A DNA stretch of 64,000 nucleotides from the NCBI GenBank assembly GCA_950106755.1, contig OX467086.1, positions 12,170,001 through 12,234,000 on the forward strand, read 5' to 3'. Position numbers and translations under genes: made by a program. This document shows positions 24,662 through 37,959 of this stretch, in pieces. The notes under the pieces are model-generated. The model was not told the origin of the DNA. It did not search any database and saw only the letters and a program-made list of their open reading frames with translations. Origin of the DNA: Climacium dendroides (Eukaryota; Streptophyta; Bryopsida; Hypnales; Climaciaceae). Each line of letters opens with the position of its first letter. Within the stretch, counting starts at the first letter, position 1.

Positions 24662-27600
24662 TCATCTCTTCGAACCCTTGCCTCCAGTCCTGCCACCAGC
24701 CTTGCCACCGTCCTTGCTTCCAAATGAACTCTTTTTGCCACCAGCATTTCCTGGAGACCTACCCGACTTTCCACCTGGCTTTCCACCTGGGGACATTCCT
24801 TTTCGTGACCCTCCTTTCTTGAAGGCACCATCTGCTCGCTTCTTACCACCAATTTTCTTCTGAGAAGGCTTCTCACTCTCCTCTACATTATGGGCTCTTA
24901 CAGCCTAGCAGACACAGAAAGTTCATTAAGTACTCGCCTATTACCTTCGGGCTAAAACCAAATCTTTCTTAAAATGATGGTTCTTGCTGTATGCTACAAG
25001 GAAAACGAAAACTAGTCTACATGATTAAGACCTCACAGAAACATCTATAAAGAAAAAAGACCAGAATAGCATTCTATTTGAACAAGATACTCCGAAACTG
25101 AGTATCATGACCAAAAAATTGGAATAGTGCAAATGAACTAATTACAGTCACATTCTTCACCTTATTGACATCAAGTCCACTGAAGTCGTTTTCCGCCAGT
25201 ACTTTCTTCATCACGTTGGTTAGCAGCTCCTTCTCTTTGCCTTCTCCATCAACAACAGGCAAAAACTGCGCATACACGATCAATCAGCAACAATTACCCC
25301 ACGTGACCGATGACCGTCATATCTGCAGGTTACACGTTGCACTGATATACTTTGTAATCTTGAAATACTGATTATATCTGCTGGTTATATGTAACACTGA
25401 TACTTTGTAATCTTGAACTGGATCGTTTAAGAGTCATCCTTCACGAAGTGCAATATTCAAGTATCTCAACGACGTCAATGCTTATTTTGCTAACCTGCTG
25501 CATCCTAAACCCTTTGAGTCCTGAACATACATCTGAAATGCAAACTGCCATAGCTTGAAGTTCATAGTACCTTGCGGTGCTTGCCCAATTTCTTTGCGGG
25601 CTTCTCTCCAGGCAGTTTTTTGTCAAACTTGCCGATACTAGCTGTTGCCGTGCTTGCAAGTCCAGCTGCATCTCCAAGATCGCTCTTGCTAATCTTTTGG
25701 CTAGAGTGTTTGCTCCCTGTTATAGCTAAAGAGGAGGCGGCCAGCTGCAGAGTACTGAAATAAAGAAAGGGAATCAACACTCCATCATAAAAGAAGCTCA
25801 CTCTTTAAAATAACGTGTTTGATATAAAACTAAACCTTTCCTAAGTACGTAACTGGTCCAATGTGATAGAAAGTCGATGTCCTCATGAAACAAGGCGATT
25901 CTGATCTACTTGATAACGCCATCAACTCTGGAAGAAATTTCCAATGTCTAGCACAATTTTTAACTTCAATCAGAAGAGGATATTAGAATATAGAAAAAAG
26001 AACAAACCTGGGAAGCGCACCCTTCCCTCCTTGTTTAGCAGCCCTCTTTAGATTTTCCAATTGGTTTTTCTCTTGTTTCGATACTCTGTCTTTCTTACTT
26101 TCGCGTAACTTCAAGAATGGATCTTCTCCGGGTTCTGTACAAGAAAGGAAAAAGAGACTTAGTATTCTCACATACTTATGCCAAAACAGTATGACGATTG
26201 CGTGCTCAAGGTTACATGGCGGAAAAATGGCCATCAGAACATTTCGAAACGTGGCAATTCATTGAAAGTCATGCAGATGTAAAAGTGGAAGCGTTCAGAT
26301 TCATAAAAACGACTAAAACCTTCGCTCACAAAAATACAGTAATTGTGCAAATCACGTGCATACTCAGAAATATCTAATTATACTCGGAAGTGATGGATAG
26401 TTTCAAAATAGTGACCAATTAGCCTGATGAATGATGAGATGAATAGTGCCAGTGATGCGTACCGTCCCCTTCTCTAGCTTCAATAACAGGAATATCATTG
26501 TCGTCATTGACACGTTTGTATCCATGTCTTCGCCTCCATTCATCTTGACCCTCGTCAAACTCCAACTTACTCCGCTTGCGTTTCTTAATACCTGCGCGTA
26601 ATTGGGTCCCAGTTGTAAAATTAAATTGAAGTCGTCGAGTAGCAAACAAGTTGACTAGTTTGAACAATAGAGGATCCGGAGAAGGAAAAAACCTACAATC
26701 CTATAGGGATTGAAAGAAGACCCGGTCCCGGCTTCAAGGAAGCCCTCACAAATCACAAGCAAAGCGGAGCCAGCAAGTAGGGTTTATGATTTGGCCCGAA
26801 ATCCGGAATAACCACTAGGCTGTGCAGGCTGTCCCACTTAGGAATAAAAAGCTATTTTTAAATTCAAAACAAAGGGACCCTACGTTGATCTCATTGACCT
26901 TTGTATTCCACAAAAATACACTAGGTCCTCTACAGGATTTTTGTCTCCTTCCAAATCCTGTAGAACCCTCAATACTATTACAGTCCCAACAAGTTAATCA
27001 CCCCGCCAAACGTAGCACAATAAGGCATCCATGAATTCTATACAAGAATGCCGTGTAAACTGCTAGACAAGGATAGACAGGGATGCTTGAAGAAACAATA
27101 AAACTAAATGTAAATTCACTATAACGGCATCCCCAAATGCATAAAACTGAGTTACAGGTACTCACCTTTCGTTTGCGCAAAAGCTTCCCATTTAGTCATG
27201 GGACGAGCCTTGGGAAGCTGCAAAAAAGATACGCAATTCACATCAATTCTAAACCTTCAAAACCTTCACATGTTACTAGAAGCAGTCGCCAAAATCAATA
27301 CGAAGGCGTCCTCGAATTCCGACATACCTGCTTCTCTCTTGGAAGATGAAGCGTGGGTTTCGGCAACTTGACCAACCGCCCCACCTTGTCCACCGTCGAC
27401 GGCATATTGAAAAGCCTGTCGACGAGAATTTGCACTAGCTCCCGTCCCTGCTCCAGGTACTCTGCATTCCTCTCTTCCCTAACCCAAATCTCCCGTCAAA
27501 CCCCCATCACCAACCCTAACCCTAACAGCGCAACGACACCACTAGAGAACACTCTTCAATACCAAGAATTTGAAACTTTCGTAAGTTTCTACAAATTTCA

Positions 27601-27822
27601 GAAGCTTTCAGACATACCTAGTCGAAAGATATCCACAACCCCCCCCCCCCCAAATTAAACTAAGTGGTACAGGAACATTGAGTTTTCTCACTCTGTCAAG
27701 GCGGTGCCGTTAGAAAGACGAAGCGGATCACGAGCGTGCGCGATGAGAAGGTTGCCGAGGTCGAGCTCGTACTCGCCGCCCGTCGAAACGGACGGCGTTT
27801 CGATGTCCATTTCCGTCGACAT
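24662..27822 (-). CDS. RRS1: RRS1, regulator of ribosome biosynthesis (eight exons)
   Basis: RRS1 is a nucleolar assembly factor; in yeast it acts with Rpf2 to bring the 5S RNP (uL18, uL5, 5S rRNA) into the pre-60S particle. The exons are 27692-27822, 27328-27478, 27166-27217, 26463-26591, 26008-26134, 25571-25754, 25152-25265 and 24662-24904, all GT..AG and in phase, giving 282 aa. Diagnostic segments in order are LDLGNLL near the N-terminus, [20 protein letters not shown], the [19 protein letters not shown] block, [27 protein letters not shown], the [16 protein letters not shown] block with GKHRKFLPVV, and a Lys/Gly/Ser-rich basic tail (203-282) with no exact domain. The first ATG of the open frame is at 27,822; the frame is open further upstream but has only a GTG. 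The gene appears intact. It is slightly shorter than the about 318 aa I recall for Arabidopsis. Confidence 0.94.
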
Positions 27823-27970
27823 GGCTGTAGAATTGCCTGCAAAACTGAGCTTCGCCAAGGGAAAACCTCGGGGTTTAGGGTTTATGGACTCCACGGCTGG
27901 GGGTTTAGGGCTAAGGAAGATGGAGTGACGTCATCAAATCGGCAGTCAACGTCATCGTGGGCCCCATCAC
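27823..27970 (-). promoter_or_regulatory. RRS1 promoter/5' UTR with telo-box, site II and TGACGTCA
   Basis: On the - strand, telo-box-like AAACCCTAA occurs within 27,871-27,884 and CCCTAAACCC at 27,901-27,910. TGGGCC (a site II element, TGGGCY) is at 27,958-27,963 on +. A perfect TGACGTCA palindrome (bZIP site) is at 27,926-27,933. Telo-box plus site II is the known signature of plant ribosomal-protein and ribosome-assembly promoters, which fits the gene. Intron 1 also carries telomere-like CCCTAA units at 27,512-27,526, and a run of about 13 C lies near 27,640. Confidence 0.7.
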
Positions 27971-28106
27971 AACTTGATAATAAAAGGTAACGAAGGCAGG
28001 TGAAGTGACTCCTGATTGGGCAGTGGTCCGAAATTTTTTTTACGAGCTATTTTCCTTGAATTCCCATATTCAAATAATTTGTTTTTCTCTATACTTTTAT
28101 TCCAAA

Positions 28107-28906
28107 CTAGCAGTTGGCGCTTGCTATGCTACACATTCATCATTAGAATTGTATAAGAATTTTTTATGTATTAGATAGAATGTAGAACAAAAATTTCAAT
28201 AAATCTTTAAATAAAAATGACTAAAATCTTTGTATAATTTTTTTTATAAGTAAGCATATATTGAAATGTACAATAGAAATTTATTGAATGAAACATATGC
28301 AATGGCAAATACTATAAAAGATACATATACATTAGAATGCATTAGAAATTTGACTCCATTGTTACAAAAAATGGCAACCCAAATTGAAGAAATAAAAAGA
28401 AAAACTTATAAATCTCAAAAACTTTGTGAACAACTTAATTGTTGTGGAATCCAAAATCGCTTCAATTGAATAAATTTCTCAAAATCATTTGGTAGTACCA
28501 ACAAAAAATTGAAATCATGAAAGCTCAAAGCTCACAAAAGCACAAAATCATAGAAGTACAAAGAAGTGTAAAGCCAAGAGAAGCAATGGATTTGCTACCT
28601 CTATAATATCATCCTATGGATCTTCTTTAATATCACCTTCATTGCAACAACTATATTATTTTATAATATCACCCTTTATAAAAAGTGATATTATAGAAGT
28701 GCTACTGCTACTCTATTTCTGTAATATCACATTGTATGAAAATATGATTTCTATATATGCATGATTGAAAATATTTTTATAAAATATTTAAAATAATTAT
28801 TTTAAAGACTTATTGAAATCATTATCATGCATTCTATTCAAATATATCAAAATTTTACTAATATGTGATACAATGAATGCGTAGCATAGTAAACACGAGC
28901 CCCTAG
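28107..28906. mobile_element. About 800-bp element with imperfect terminal inverted repeats
   Basis: The left end CTAGCAGTTGGCGCTTGCTA and the reverse complement of the right end CTAGGGGCTCGTGTTTACTA both continue TGCTAC(A/G)CATTCAT, about 34 bp in total. The interior is AT-rich, with repeated TAATATCACC-type motifs that can pair (for example ATAATATCACC with GTGATATTAT). No transposase is present and no clear target duplication could be found, so the family is not assigned. Confidence 0.5.
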
Positions 28907-31900
28907 TATTAATGGTAGCATTTGTGATATTACAGAGGGAGTTATGATTTTAGTAGTATAATAGTAATGTAATGGATTTTTTCACTAGGGTTTATCTAAT
29001 GTTTTCAAATTGCAACTAGGCTTATTCCCAACTAAGGTAGAAGAACCTATTTCAGACATGCCCCCCATGATGGTTGTATAGGCTAACCTATTGTGGACAA
29101 CTATTGAATGTATTGGTTATTGAGAAAGATTCTCTGTTTGTACCTTCTTGTCCATTCATCTCTCTTCTTTCTTGACTTAGGAAAAAGTGACAAAGGTAAC
29201 CAAAATAGGTGAGTTTATGAAACCAAAATGAGTCGGAATGAAAAATCCTCTTTTATATTCAATAAAATATTCATTCTAGGAAAAAAATTCCATTTTTTCG
29301 GCAATCTTATTTTTGCACCCCTTGAATCAATTCCTCCATGACTTTCCCAAATCATACGCATTGAAATGCTTAAGTTATCCAAAATAGGTACTTCTACCTT
29401 AAGAATGAATCAATCGAAGGTTCTCCCTAAACATTGATTGATAGGGAATGCAATTGTAGGTGTGTATTGTGAAGGGGATGAGTGTAAAATGTGCCTTTAT
29501 ATTGGGCATTGAATAAATTTTGGAATTTTAGGGCCAATCACAACCCTTATACACATACATGCACTTCCCAAATATGCACTGGCAGAAGACAAACTCTAGA
29601 ATTGACATTTAATTGAAGTTATTTCATATTTTTGGGACTTCCATGTCACCAAAGACATACTAACTTGTAGACATAATCTATGTTAGTTAAATTTTTAATT
29701 AAAATTCCTTTAATAAGATAATTTCATTAAATATTTTTACTTTCAAATTAGTAGTTCATTAATTTCATGGGGTTTAAATAGTTCAAAACTAGAAAAAAAT
29801 TATTACAAAATTTTTAATTCTTTTTATTATTTATTTTTAAATATTATTTTATTAACAAAAATAGTTATGAATTTTTAAAATGGAATCACATAAGGTTCTA
29901 AAAGCATTCACCTTGTGATATATTCATTATTTGTACATTGAAGAATGCAATTCTTACATTGAAAAAAGAAATATGTACCTTTTATCAATAAACACTTTTA
30001 GATTTTTGTCGCTTTTTTAAGGACCTTGTGCCTTATACAAAGAATTGTTTATTATTGCATTTCAGTCAGTGATTTTTATTTTTGAATTGTCTTAGTTTCT
30101 GTTTTTTGGGATGACTTGGATCTTGTTGTTTAAATTTTTGTAGGATGCTTTTTGGGACATCATAGAAATAATTTAGAAAGTATTGAAAATAGATGTATCA
30201 AAATCTACCAAGGACTCATAAATAGAAGCTATATATTTTAGTGAAGATTCTATAAGGATTGTTGTTGCAAATATATTGCAATGACGTGTAGTTTCATCAA
30301 ACTCTTAATGACCAAGTATTGTCTAAAACTTTGAAATTATGATTATATATATAATTTTGAAATTATATATTATATAATGTGATTTCAATGTATATATTAT
30401 GAATCATATTTTAAACTAAACAATATTTTTTCAAATGGATCATATAATGAGATTTTACTTATTTATATTATCTTTGAAGGATCTTTCTATAGAAAAAGAT
30501 AGTTATATACCTTAAATTGCATAATATTTGCAATTGAGGATTTATAGTATACAAATGTGCAAAAATAACAGAAGAATCTAAAAGCATTTAGATGAATGAA
30601 AAATAAGGTTCCCCATGCTTGAAAAATTAATGTTTGCATTCATCTATTGTTTGATTTTAAGCGTCCAGGCCTTAATCCCTCAAGACCCAACAACTTTTTG
30701 ACAATAGAAGTATTCAATGAATTGTCCCACTTTGATACCTTTTTGCACATAGATGTGCTTGTGGATGAAGAGACTTCGTCTTCATAAACTTCATGCTTCA
30801 TTTTTATGAAGTTGGTTGTGTCTAGGCAAAAATGGAGTAGAATTTTCTAAGTCTAAAGTGGTCTACTACAAGCTACCTTCTCTATCTCCATCACTTGCAA
30901 TCCAAAAGCATCCAAGCAAAGCCATGTTATGACAAATCCTCCAATTTGGGACATGATTGAGTTTTGTTCTTGCACCACCATAGATACAAATCAACTCAAA
31001 AGAATTTGTTTCAATTGAAATAACTATTAAGCCTCTCTACATTGTCATTCTTCATATTAAACTATGAAATAATTGTAACCTAGAAGGGCTTTTACATAGA
31101 CATTGTGCTACTACTAGTAGTATTGTCGAGAGCTTTTATTCTTATTCTCCAATTATCGACAATGTTGTTAAAGTTTAATTTTATTAAAAACTTGAAAATC
31201 AAAACTATTATGCAATAAGAAAAGGAAATTTCTAAACCAATAGGAATACAAACCCCTTCAAATTTCATAATGCATCTATTAAACATGTTGCTAATATATA
31301 TAAAAAGTAAACTTCTTTAGTAACATTGCTTGTTCCTTGCATGATCCAAGATAAAAGACCAAGAAAATAATTTCTTTCAAGAGGGTCATATCTTAAAGTA
31401 TAAAAGAATCTTTTGATTACCAAACATACAATATAGATGTCAAACAATTTATGTAGAATTTAACAAAAAGACAAATATGAAGATGTAAGAATAAACACAC
31501 ACATTTCTATCAACATGTGCAACAACATTTTTTAAACTAGCTAAGATTGGAAAAAGGATCTAGAACAACAAAACATCTAAGGAAAGAGAAAAATAAATAA
31601 ATGCAAGGGATATGAACTTCCTTTGATTCTTGAAGTTCACTTGTACACTCCAAAACATTTCAAGCATGGTAGAAATTGTCACTCCATTGAAGTCTTTTAA
31701 CTTCAAGTGCCAATGCTATGGATGAAGACTTTTGATTTGTCTGAAAATGGACGATAGATGTTTCAGTATCAAAGATCCTCTACTTTTAAATCTAACTTGT
31801 TGGTATCTTGAGAGACGACACATTGAAGCTAGAAGATAGCCCAATACAAAAACCTTAAAAAAAACACATATATTGGAGGTATAAGATGTTTAGAAAATTT

Positions 31901-34859
31901 TCCATGAAGAAAAAGGCTTTGATAGGAACATATATATAGATAGAGAAGAGAGATAGGACTAGTGAGTTATTTATTGTTGCTTTGTGTATTGAAGAAAAGG
32001 ATTGAATTTACAAATCTTTGCAAAAAAATTTAGAATTGCATATATAGGGCAAAAAAATAGAATTCACAAGCTATAGGAAGTTGCCTTGGGATGTCAAAGG
32101 GCATAATTGTCATACATCCACAACAATCAATGAACTCACTACTAGTTATTTAGGAGCATTGCACTTAAGTCATTGAATTGACTCAAGATGAAGAGTGTAA
32201 GGGAATATATCCAAAATATAGCATGCCCTGAAGAAAAAAATTGTGTAAGCACCTAGTACAAAGAAGTAGTAATTGAATAGCACACTTGAAAGGAAAGATG
32301 GTTTGATCCAACCACTAAAGCAACATGGTTTGAGCCTTCTTTTTACCTTGCCTTGTCTCATCAAGTTGACTATTACATATTTTTACTTTCCGATGACCAT
32401 TTTAGCTTCCAAAGTCGACCATGATTATCGGTGCCAGTAACTTCTTGATAGTAGAGGTGAATGACTAAAACTATTGAATACCTCTAGGCCACCCTATAAT
32501 CATCTATGAAATCCAAATAGTTTGAATTCCACCTTTAGGTGTACAAATAGATCGAGTAAAATGTTAGCATCTATGTGGATGTAATCACTAGGACTGAGGT
32601 TTGAGTTTGGGAATGGTATACCAATCTTTAAGGCCATGCATCTCATCTCAAATGATGGTTGGTCCTATTCAATCAATGTTGACCTAGCTAGTCATCAATA
32701 GTCAATCATTTAAGCAATTTTGGAATAGATGGTGAGGAGTATGAAGTGATTAAAATTTTTTAGATCGAAAATATGGGGATTGCAAATTTTTTTAAATTTT
32801 GTTCCCAAAATTGAGATTACTATAAATTTTGGGAGCCAAAAAATGCACTTGACTCATAGCCAATGTCTAAAACAAATTGGTAAGTGGCTATGAACTACTT
32901 TGTTGTTTTAATTTTGGTGTTTGAGATAGAGGTCATTGTTTTTGATTCCATGTTTGTATAATTTTTTTTGAAGTACTAATTGCCATTGTAATTTATTACT
33001 GTAAGTTAAAGGGTTGATCTATAGACATTGTAGAGTTGAAACCTTGTCCTTTTTTGATGTTTCATAAATGTATATATGCCTCTAATTTTTGGAATTAATA
33101 ACAAAAAGTAGTACCTATCGTGATGTTCTAAGCTTCCGAAGGTAGAATTGCTACATGGAGTTTAGACTATTTTCTTATTGTATGACTATGTAGTTGGGTT
33201 TTAGTTTGAGGCATATTTATGTGCATGTTACAATTTTCATGTACATTCTTTTACGACTGTATGCAATTTTCTAACTTGGATGTATCTCATTGTATATTAC
33301 ATTTTTAGGGATAATTTATTACAAGCAATGTGGCACCATTACTTTTTGATTTCAAACACCCACCAAAGTGGTTTCTAATTGTGTCACTCTTTTGTTGCTA
33401 GTGCAACTTAAGTGATTTTTTAGCAAATATATAGTATTAATTCCAAACCTTCATTACCCCTAAAAAAGAAGAATGAGATATGTGTAGCTTTTAAGTAGAA
33501 GTACTTTTGTGATGTAGTTGCTTCACTAAATATCACTTCTATGCACTCTCTTTGGCTCTGGTATTGCAAGGGTTTGGAACACTTGTTTATATTGTGTTCC
33601 TAGTTGTGTTGAAAATCTTGTAGTGATTGGTTATATTCATTTTTTAAAAGACTTTGCATAAGTTTGAAAGCAATCTAGTTTGCATGATTTTTTTGAAAAA
33701 ATGGTTGAGATTTTTTTACCAACTAGATCAACTTTCCAAAAGTGTTTTGTAAGACAATAAGGACTTGAAATCATGTTGTTTGCTTGAGGCTTATTGATGC
33801 TAGGCACCCATATCACTAATGTCAAGTTCCTTTCTTTGATATGCAAGTACAATAGATAAAGTTGTAGTTGTTTCCTTCAACTTATGAACCATCACTTCAA
33901 TTGGGTGCAAATTTAATGAAGGAAGAGTCATTGTGTTGGTTTGGGGTACTTGTACTCATGGGATTGAATCGAAAGACCTTTCAAATGTTTTCTTATATTA
34001 GTCTTCAAATGACTTTTGCAATTGTTTGCTTATAAGCGCATGTATATCCTAGTAGAGATTCAAAGGACTAATTGTGTTGTCTTTAAAGTTGTGGATGATG
34101 AGTTGTTCTAGCGTTAGTTTACAGAAACACAATGCACCTTGGATTGGATTACATTGCATTTTGTAGGATACTAGCATAGTCAAAAAAACACTATGCATGT
34201 TGTTTAGTAGATATTGGCTAGAAGAAGGTCAAAAAACACATACAAGTTGTTTCCTTAATTTCTTGCCAAAATGTGTACCAACACAACTAAGTAATTGCTA
34301 ATGGTATTGTATGCAGAGTTTAGCACCACCTCTCTACCATTACTTGGTTTGACATAGCACATGTGGTTTTGTCAACATTAGTAGTTAATGTATCCTAGCA
34401 TAGAATTGCAACTTTCATTGGGTCACCTTTCGCTTAAGGAATATGACACTTGTGTAGCTAATCCAATGCAATGTAGAGAGAATGAGTTGGAAAGTTGGTC
34501 AATTTTTCTTGAGTTCCTTACACAATCCTTGGAGCATCTACTACAATAATTGTTTAGAAGCGCCAAAAAAATTTTACTTGGAAAAAAGAGGAGTCTTGGG
34601 TGATAGTGGTGGACTACAATGAATTTGTCAGGAAGAAAAATCCACAAGGTTTGGGTGTTTTTGTAGCCAATTTGTTTGGCAAATGTCACGAATACACACA
34701 ATCCACAATTGTGTGGACATGATTTCCAATTTCAAAATTTGTATATTTTTTGCAAAAAAATATGCCAACAATACTCATACTATTATCCCTACTAAATATT
34801 GAAGGGTTAATTTTGAAGCAACGATAGTCTATTTTGGACCAACATTTGAAATTAGTTTT
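28907..34859. other. AT-rich intergenic DNA, nothing recognised
   Basis: Nearly 6 kb with no open frame longer than about 90 codons, no domain and no bordered repeat that I can define. Confidence 0.6.
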
Positions 34860-35043
34860 TTATTATTGTTTTTGTACCAATGATTGTGTGGCCTTTATTT
34901 AAGAAGGTTATGAGTTTCTTGGCTCCTTCATTTTAGGGGCTTTAAGTGAAGGAAGCTAGTCAATTTGAATATGCAATTTTTGTATGAGATGACTTTACTC
35001 GATAGATGAAATGAGGTTTTGGAAACATTGTGGCAATGGTGTG
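34860..35043. repeat. Dispersed repeat, copy 2, interrupted by the outer transposon
   Basis: Homologous to 22,040-22,200. The similarity stops at the CAGGGTTGCTAG start of the outer transposon. Confidence 0.6.
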
Positions 35044-35130
35044 CAGGGTTGCTAGTAGGTGAGCCTAGGAGTGTGAGCCTAGGAGCCTAGGGACCCGTGA
35101 GCAGGGGTCCTATAACCGTGGATTTTGTGC
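35044..35130 (+). mobile_element. Left terminus of the outer (older) transposon copy
   Basis: The end reads CAGGGTTGCTAGTAGGTGAG, nearly the same as the left end of the inner element at 39,160. Both continue with repeated GTGAGC-type words and a GG(A/T)CCTAT..CCGTGGAT block. The gene order inside (3' end of the methylase-like gene a few hundred bases in) is also the same. The other end is not in the window. The adjacent 10-mer CAATGGTGTG (35,034-35,043) would be its target duplication. Confidence 0.65.
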
Positions 35131-36299
35131 CGTGTGCAATGTAGTTAATATAAGGTTTATTTCTAAGATTTTAGGCACCTATTTTTTGTTTTTCAATCTT
35201 ATTTTTTGACAAAGACCACATGTTGTCAATTTAGAAATGAAGAAATTATAAAAGATAGTAAGGAATTAAACACATCTGAGAAATAGCCATAAAACACACA
35301 AATCCAATCATAATAGAAATCAACACATAATAGTTTGACCCAAGAGATTCATCAATCTCATGAATCTAAATTGTTGTCGACTCAATCACAGAATTGGAAC
35401 CTATAGATGACTCTGTGGACTCTCCACCCTCAGATGCAGATACATCCACATACTGTAAGACATTTAGAGCATAAGTGTCTTTACGACGTTTTGGTTTAGA
35501 ATAACCAAACTCCACAAAAGCACTTGCCATTTGTTCGGCATAAATTGGAAGTTGAAAAGTCTTCTCTGGATTGATGAAAAGACTTTGTTCTAGCATAGCG
35601 GCATCTTCTAGCATCAATTTGCGATCCCTGCAAAAAAATAAGATATGCCATTAGGCTTTTAGAATGCAAAAGTGAACGTGCACACAAAGATTTTATAAAT
35701 TGACAACTTACTTACTGTATTTCCCCAAGCGAACAAATTTGCAAGGCACGATGGGCATGTCCTTTGGATCTTGTGAATTCTCAACCATTGGCACTAAAGT
35801 TGGTGTCGCTACCATGGATGTTGGTGACTTCCTCATTGGCTTTAGAATAGCATTGCAAATGTCGATGTTCCCTTCCAAAGCCATAATGTGACGGCCGGTG
35901 CCACAGCAAGCTGTAATGCATGCACCTAGAAGCGATGAAATGAAAATATATTAGTTCCATCAATAAATTAGTAGAATACAGCTCAAGTATTAAATATTTG
36001 AATTCGGCACTTACTTGTAGATGCGGTGCAATTAATCCAAAATTAAATCTCCTTTAACACTTGTGGCTTCGAGGAGGATAGTGAAGAATCTTGGATCCTT
36101 TTCATGCCCACCCTGCCACGGCTTCTCTCCATTTATGGCCATGTCATTTGGATGGGTGTAGTTCATCAACATGTCATCATGTGCAATGTCAACAACAACC
36201 TTTATTATGGTATTAGTCTGCTTGAAAAAAAATTTGAATTTCCCTTTGGAGCCAAGGTCTTTCACAAGCAAGGTAATTCCAAACTTTTGCGTCTACAAC

Positions 36300-36490
36300 T
36301 CTACACTCTTGACAGCCCATCTTTGTCTCAGTAAAGTTTTTCAGTGGCATGTTCCAGTCCTTTTTTTCATCCCTGAAAAAAAGTTAGCCACCAGTTTAGA
36401 TAAAATATACTATCATTACCACCTAGACAATTAGGCATCCAACTTGTAAGCGCAACAACCCAATTGCAAGGGTGACGCTCTACCAACTAG
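36300..36490 (-). pseudogene. trnA-UGC: Nuclear copy of chloroplast trnA-UGC 5' exon and intron
   Basis: Read on the - strand, GTTGGTAGAGC is followed by CTTGCAATTGGGT(T)GTTG and GTTGGATG(C)CTAATTGTC(T)AGG. This is the chloroplast tRNA-Ala(UGC) 5' exon running into its group II intron. Further on, AACATGCCACTGAAA, TTTACTGAGACAAAGATGG and GCTGTCAAGA are conserved intron sequence. The first bases of the tRNA and the 3' exon are missing, so it cannot make a tRNA. It lies in an intron of the outer methylase-like copy. Confidence 0.85.
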
Positions 36491-36518
36491 AAAGTAAAAA
36501 TTCTAATGGCTTTTGCTA

Positions 36519-36791
<273 letters not shown>

Positions 36792-37959
36792 CTACAGATC
36801 AGAATACATTGACTATAGTGCATTACAAATTGTTATTTAAATAGAATAAATTTGAATGGAATTTACCGTCTTTGTATTGTCAATAGCCGAGGTGAGGTGC
36901 ATGCAGTTCATCCCCATCTAGTCCTTTTTCTTCACCAAATCGTATTTGTAACACACTCCAGCTATGTTCTCCTTCGACCTGATGTTGTATGAGTGAAATA
37001 CTATGATGCATCCATCATCTTGGAGATGCTCTACGGCAAAACTGCACGCCAATTGCAAAGCCTCATCTTTTGGATCCACATTCCATTTTGGCACCTCATC
37101 TATTGGAAAAGAGAGCCTTGGCACGGGCAAGTTCTCTAGGCAATCTATAAAAATGACGTCCACCCCTAGCCTAGCGTTTGGCATACCTTCAAACATGCGA
37201 GTCTTTCCAGTGGACATCTGCAAATATATAATATAATAAAAAAATTAATTATGAATACAAACAATGTTCTCGTCACTCTACAGAAATTAACAAATTTTAT
37301 AAAATAAGGGTTTTAAGGGAGTACTTCTTCAAGAAGTACAACACCTCATTGTACCAAGTTGGCTTTTCTTCCACCATGTCTTTTGCAAGGATTTCAACGG
37401 AGATGTTGAGGATTAAATCTTCAGTCTCCGACACATCATCTTCTATAAGGACCATTGCTTGTGTCACATAAGTGATGACTTCTTTCGTGAGCTGCAAGAG
37501 AGTGGCCTTCCTCTTCACTCCGCTTTGCAACTGCAAAAGTGGCTCTAAGGTGGAAGATGGTGCAACTTCGCCTCCTTTGTCTTTGTTTTTGTCCTTGCCC
37601 TTGCCCTTCTGTTCCTTCTCCTTTTCTACCTTTTTAGCTGCTCGCTCCTCTGCCTTCTTTTCCTTGGTCTTTAGTTGACTTTGGGCTTGAGCCTCTTTTT
37701 TCCAATCATTTTCATCCTTCATCATAATGGCCTTCTTCCTAGTATTCTCATTGAGCCCAACAAACTCATTAATTTCTAAGTCCACAACCCCTTTTCCATC
37801 CAAAGATCTCCTCAATTGAATTTCTGAAAGAGGAGTAAATTCCAAGGTACAATCTAAATACCATCCTCCACCAATAAGATGAGCCGTAGTATAGGTGCGG
37901 AGTTGGTGTATACTGAACATACAAGCTGTCGAGCTACGATCAAGATATAATGATAGGAA

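Noticed and set aside
24409..24876. Long - strand frame over the last RRS1 exon and its antisense frames
   Set aside because: It runs out of frame with the Lys/Gly-rich RRS1 tail, whose codons fit the splice phases; the other frames are shadows of this low-complexity sequence.
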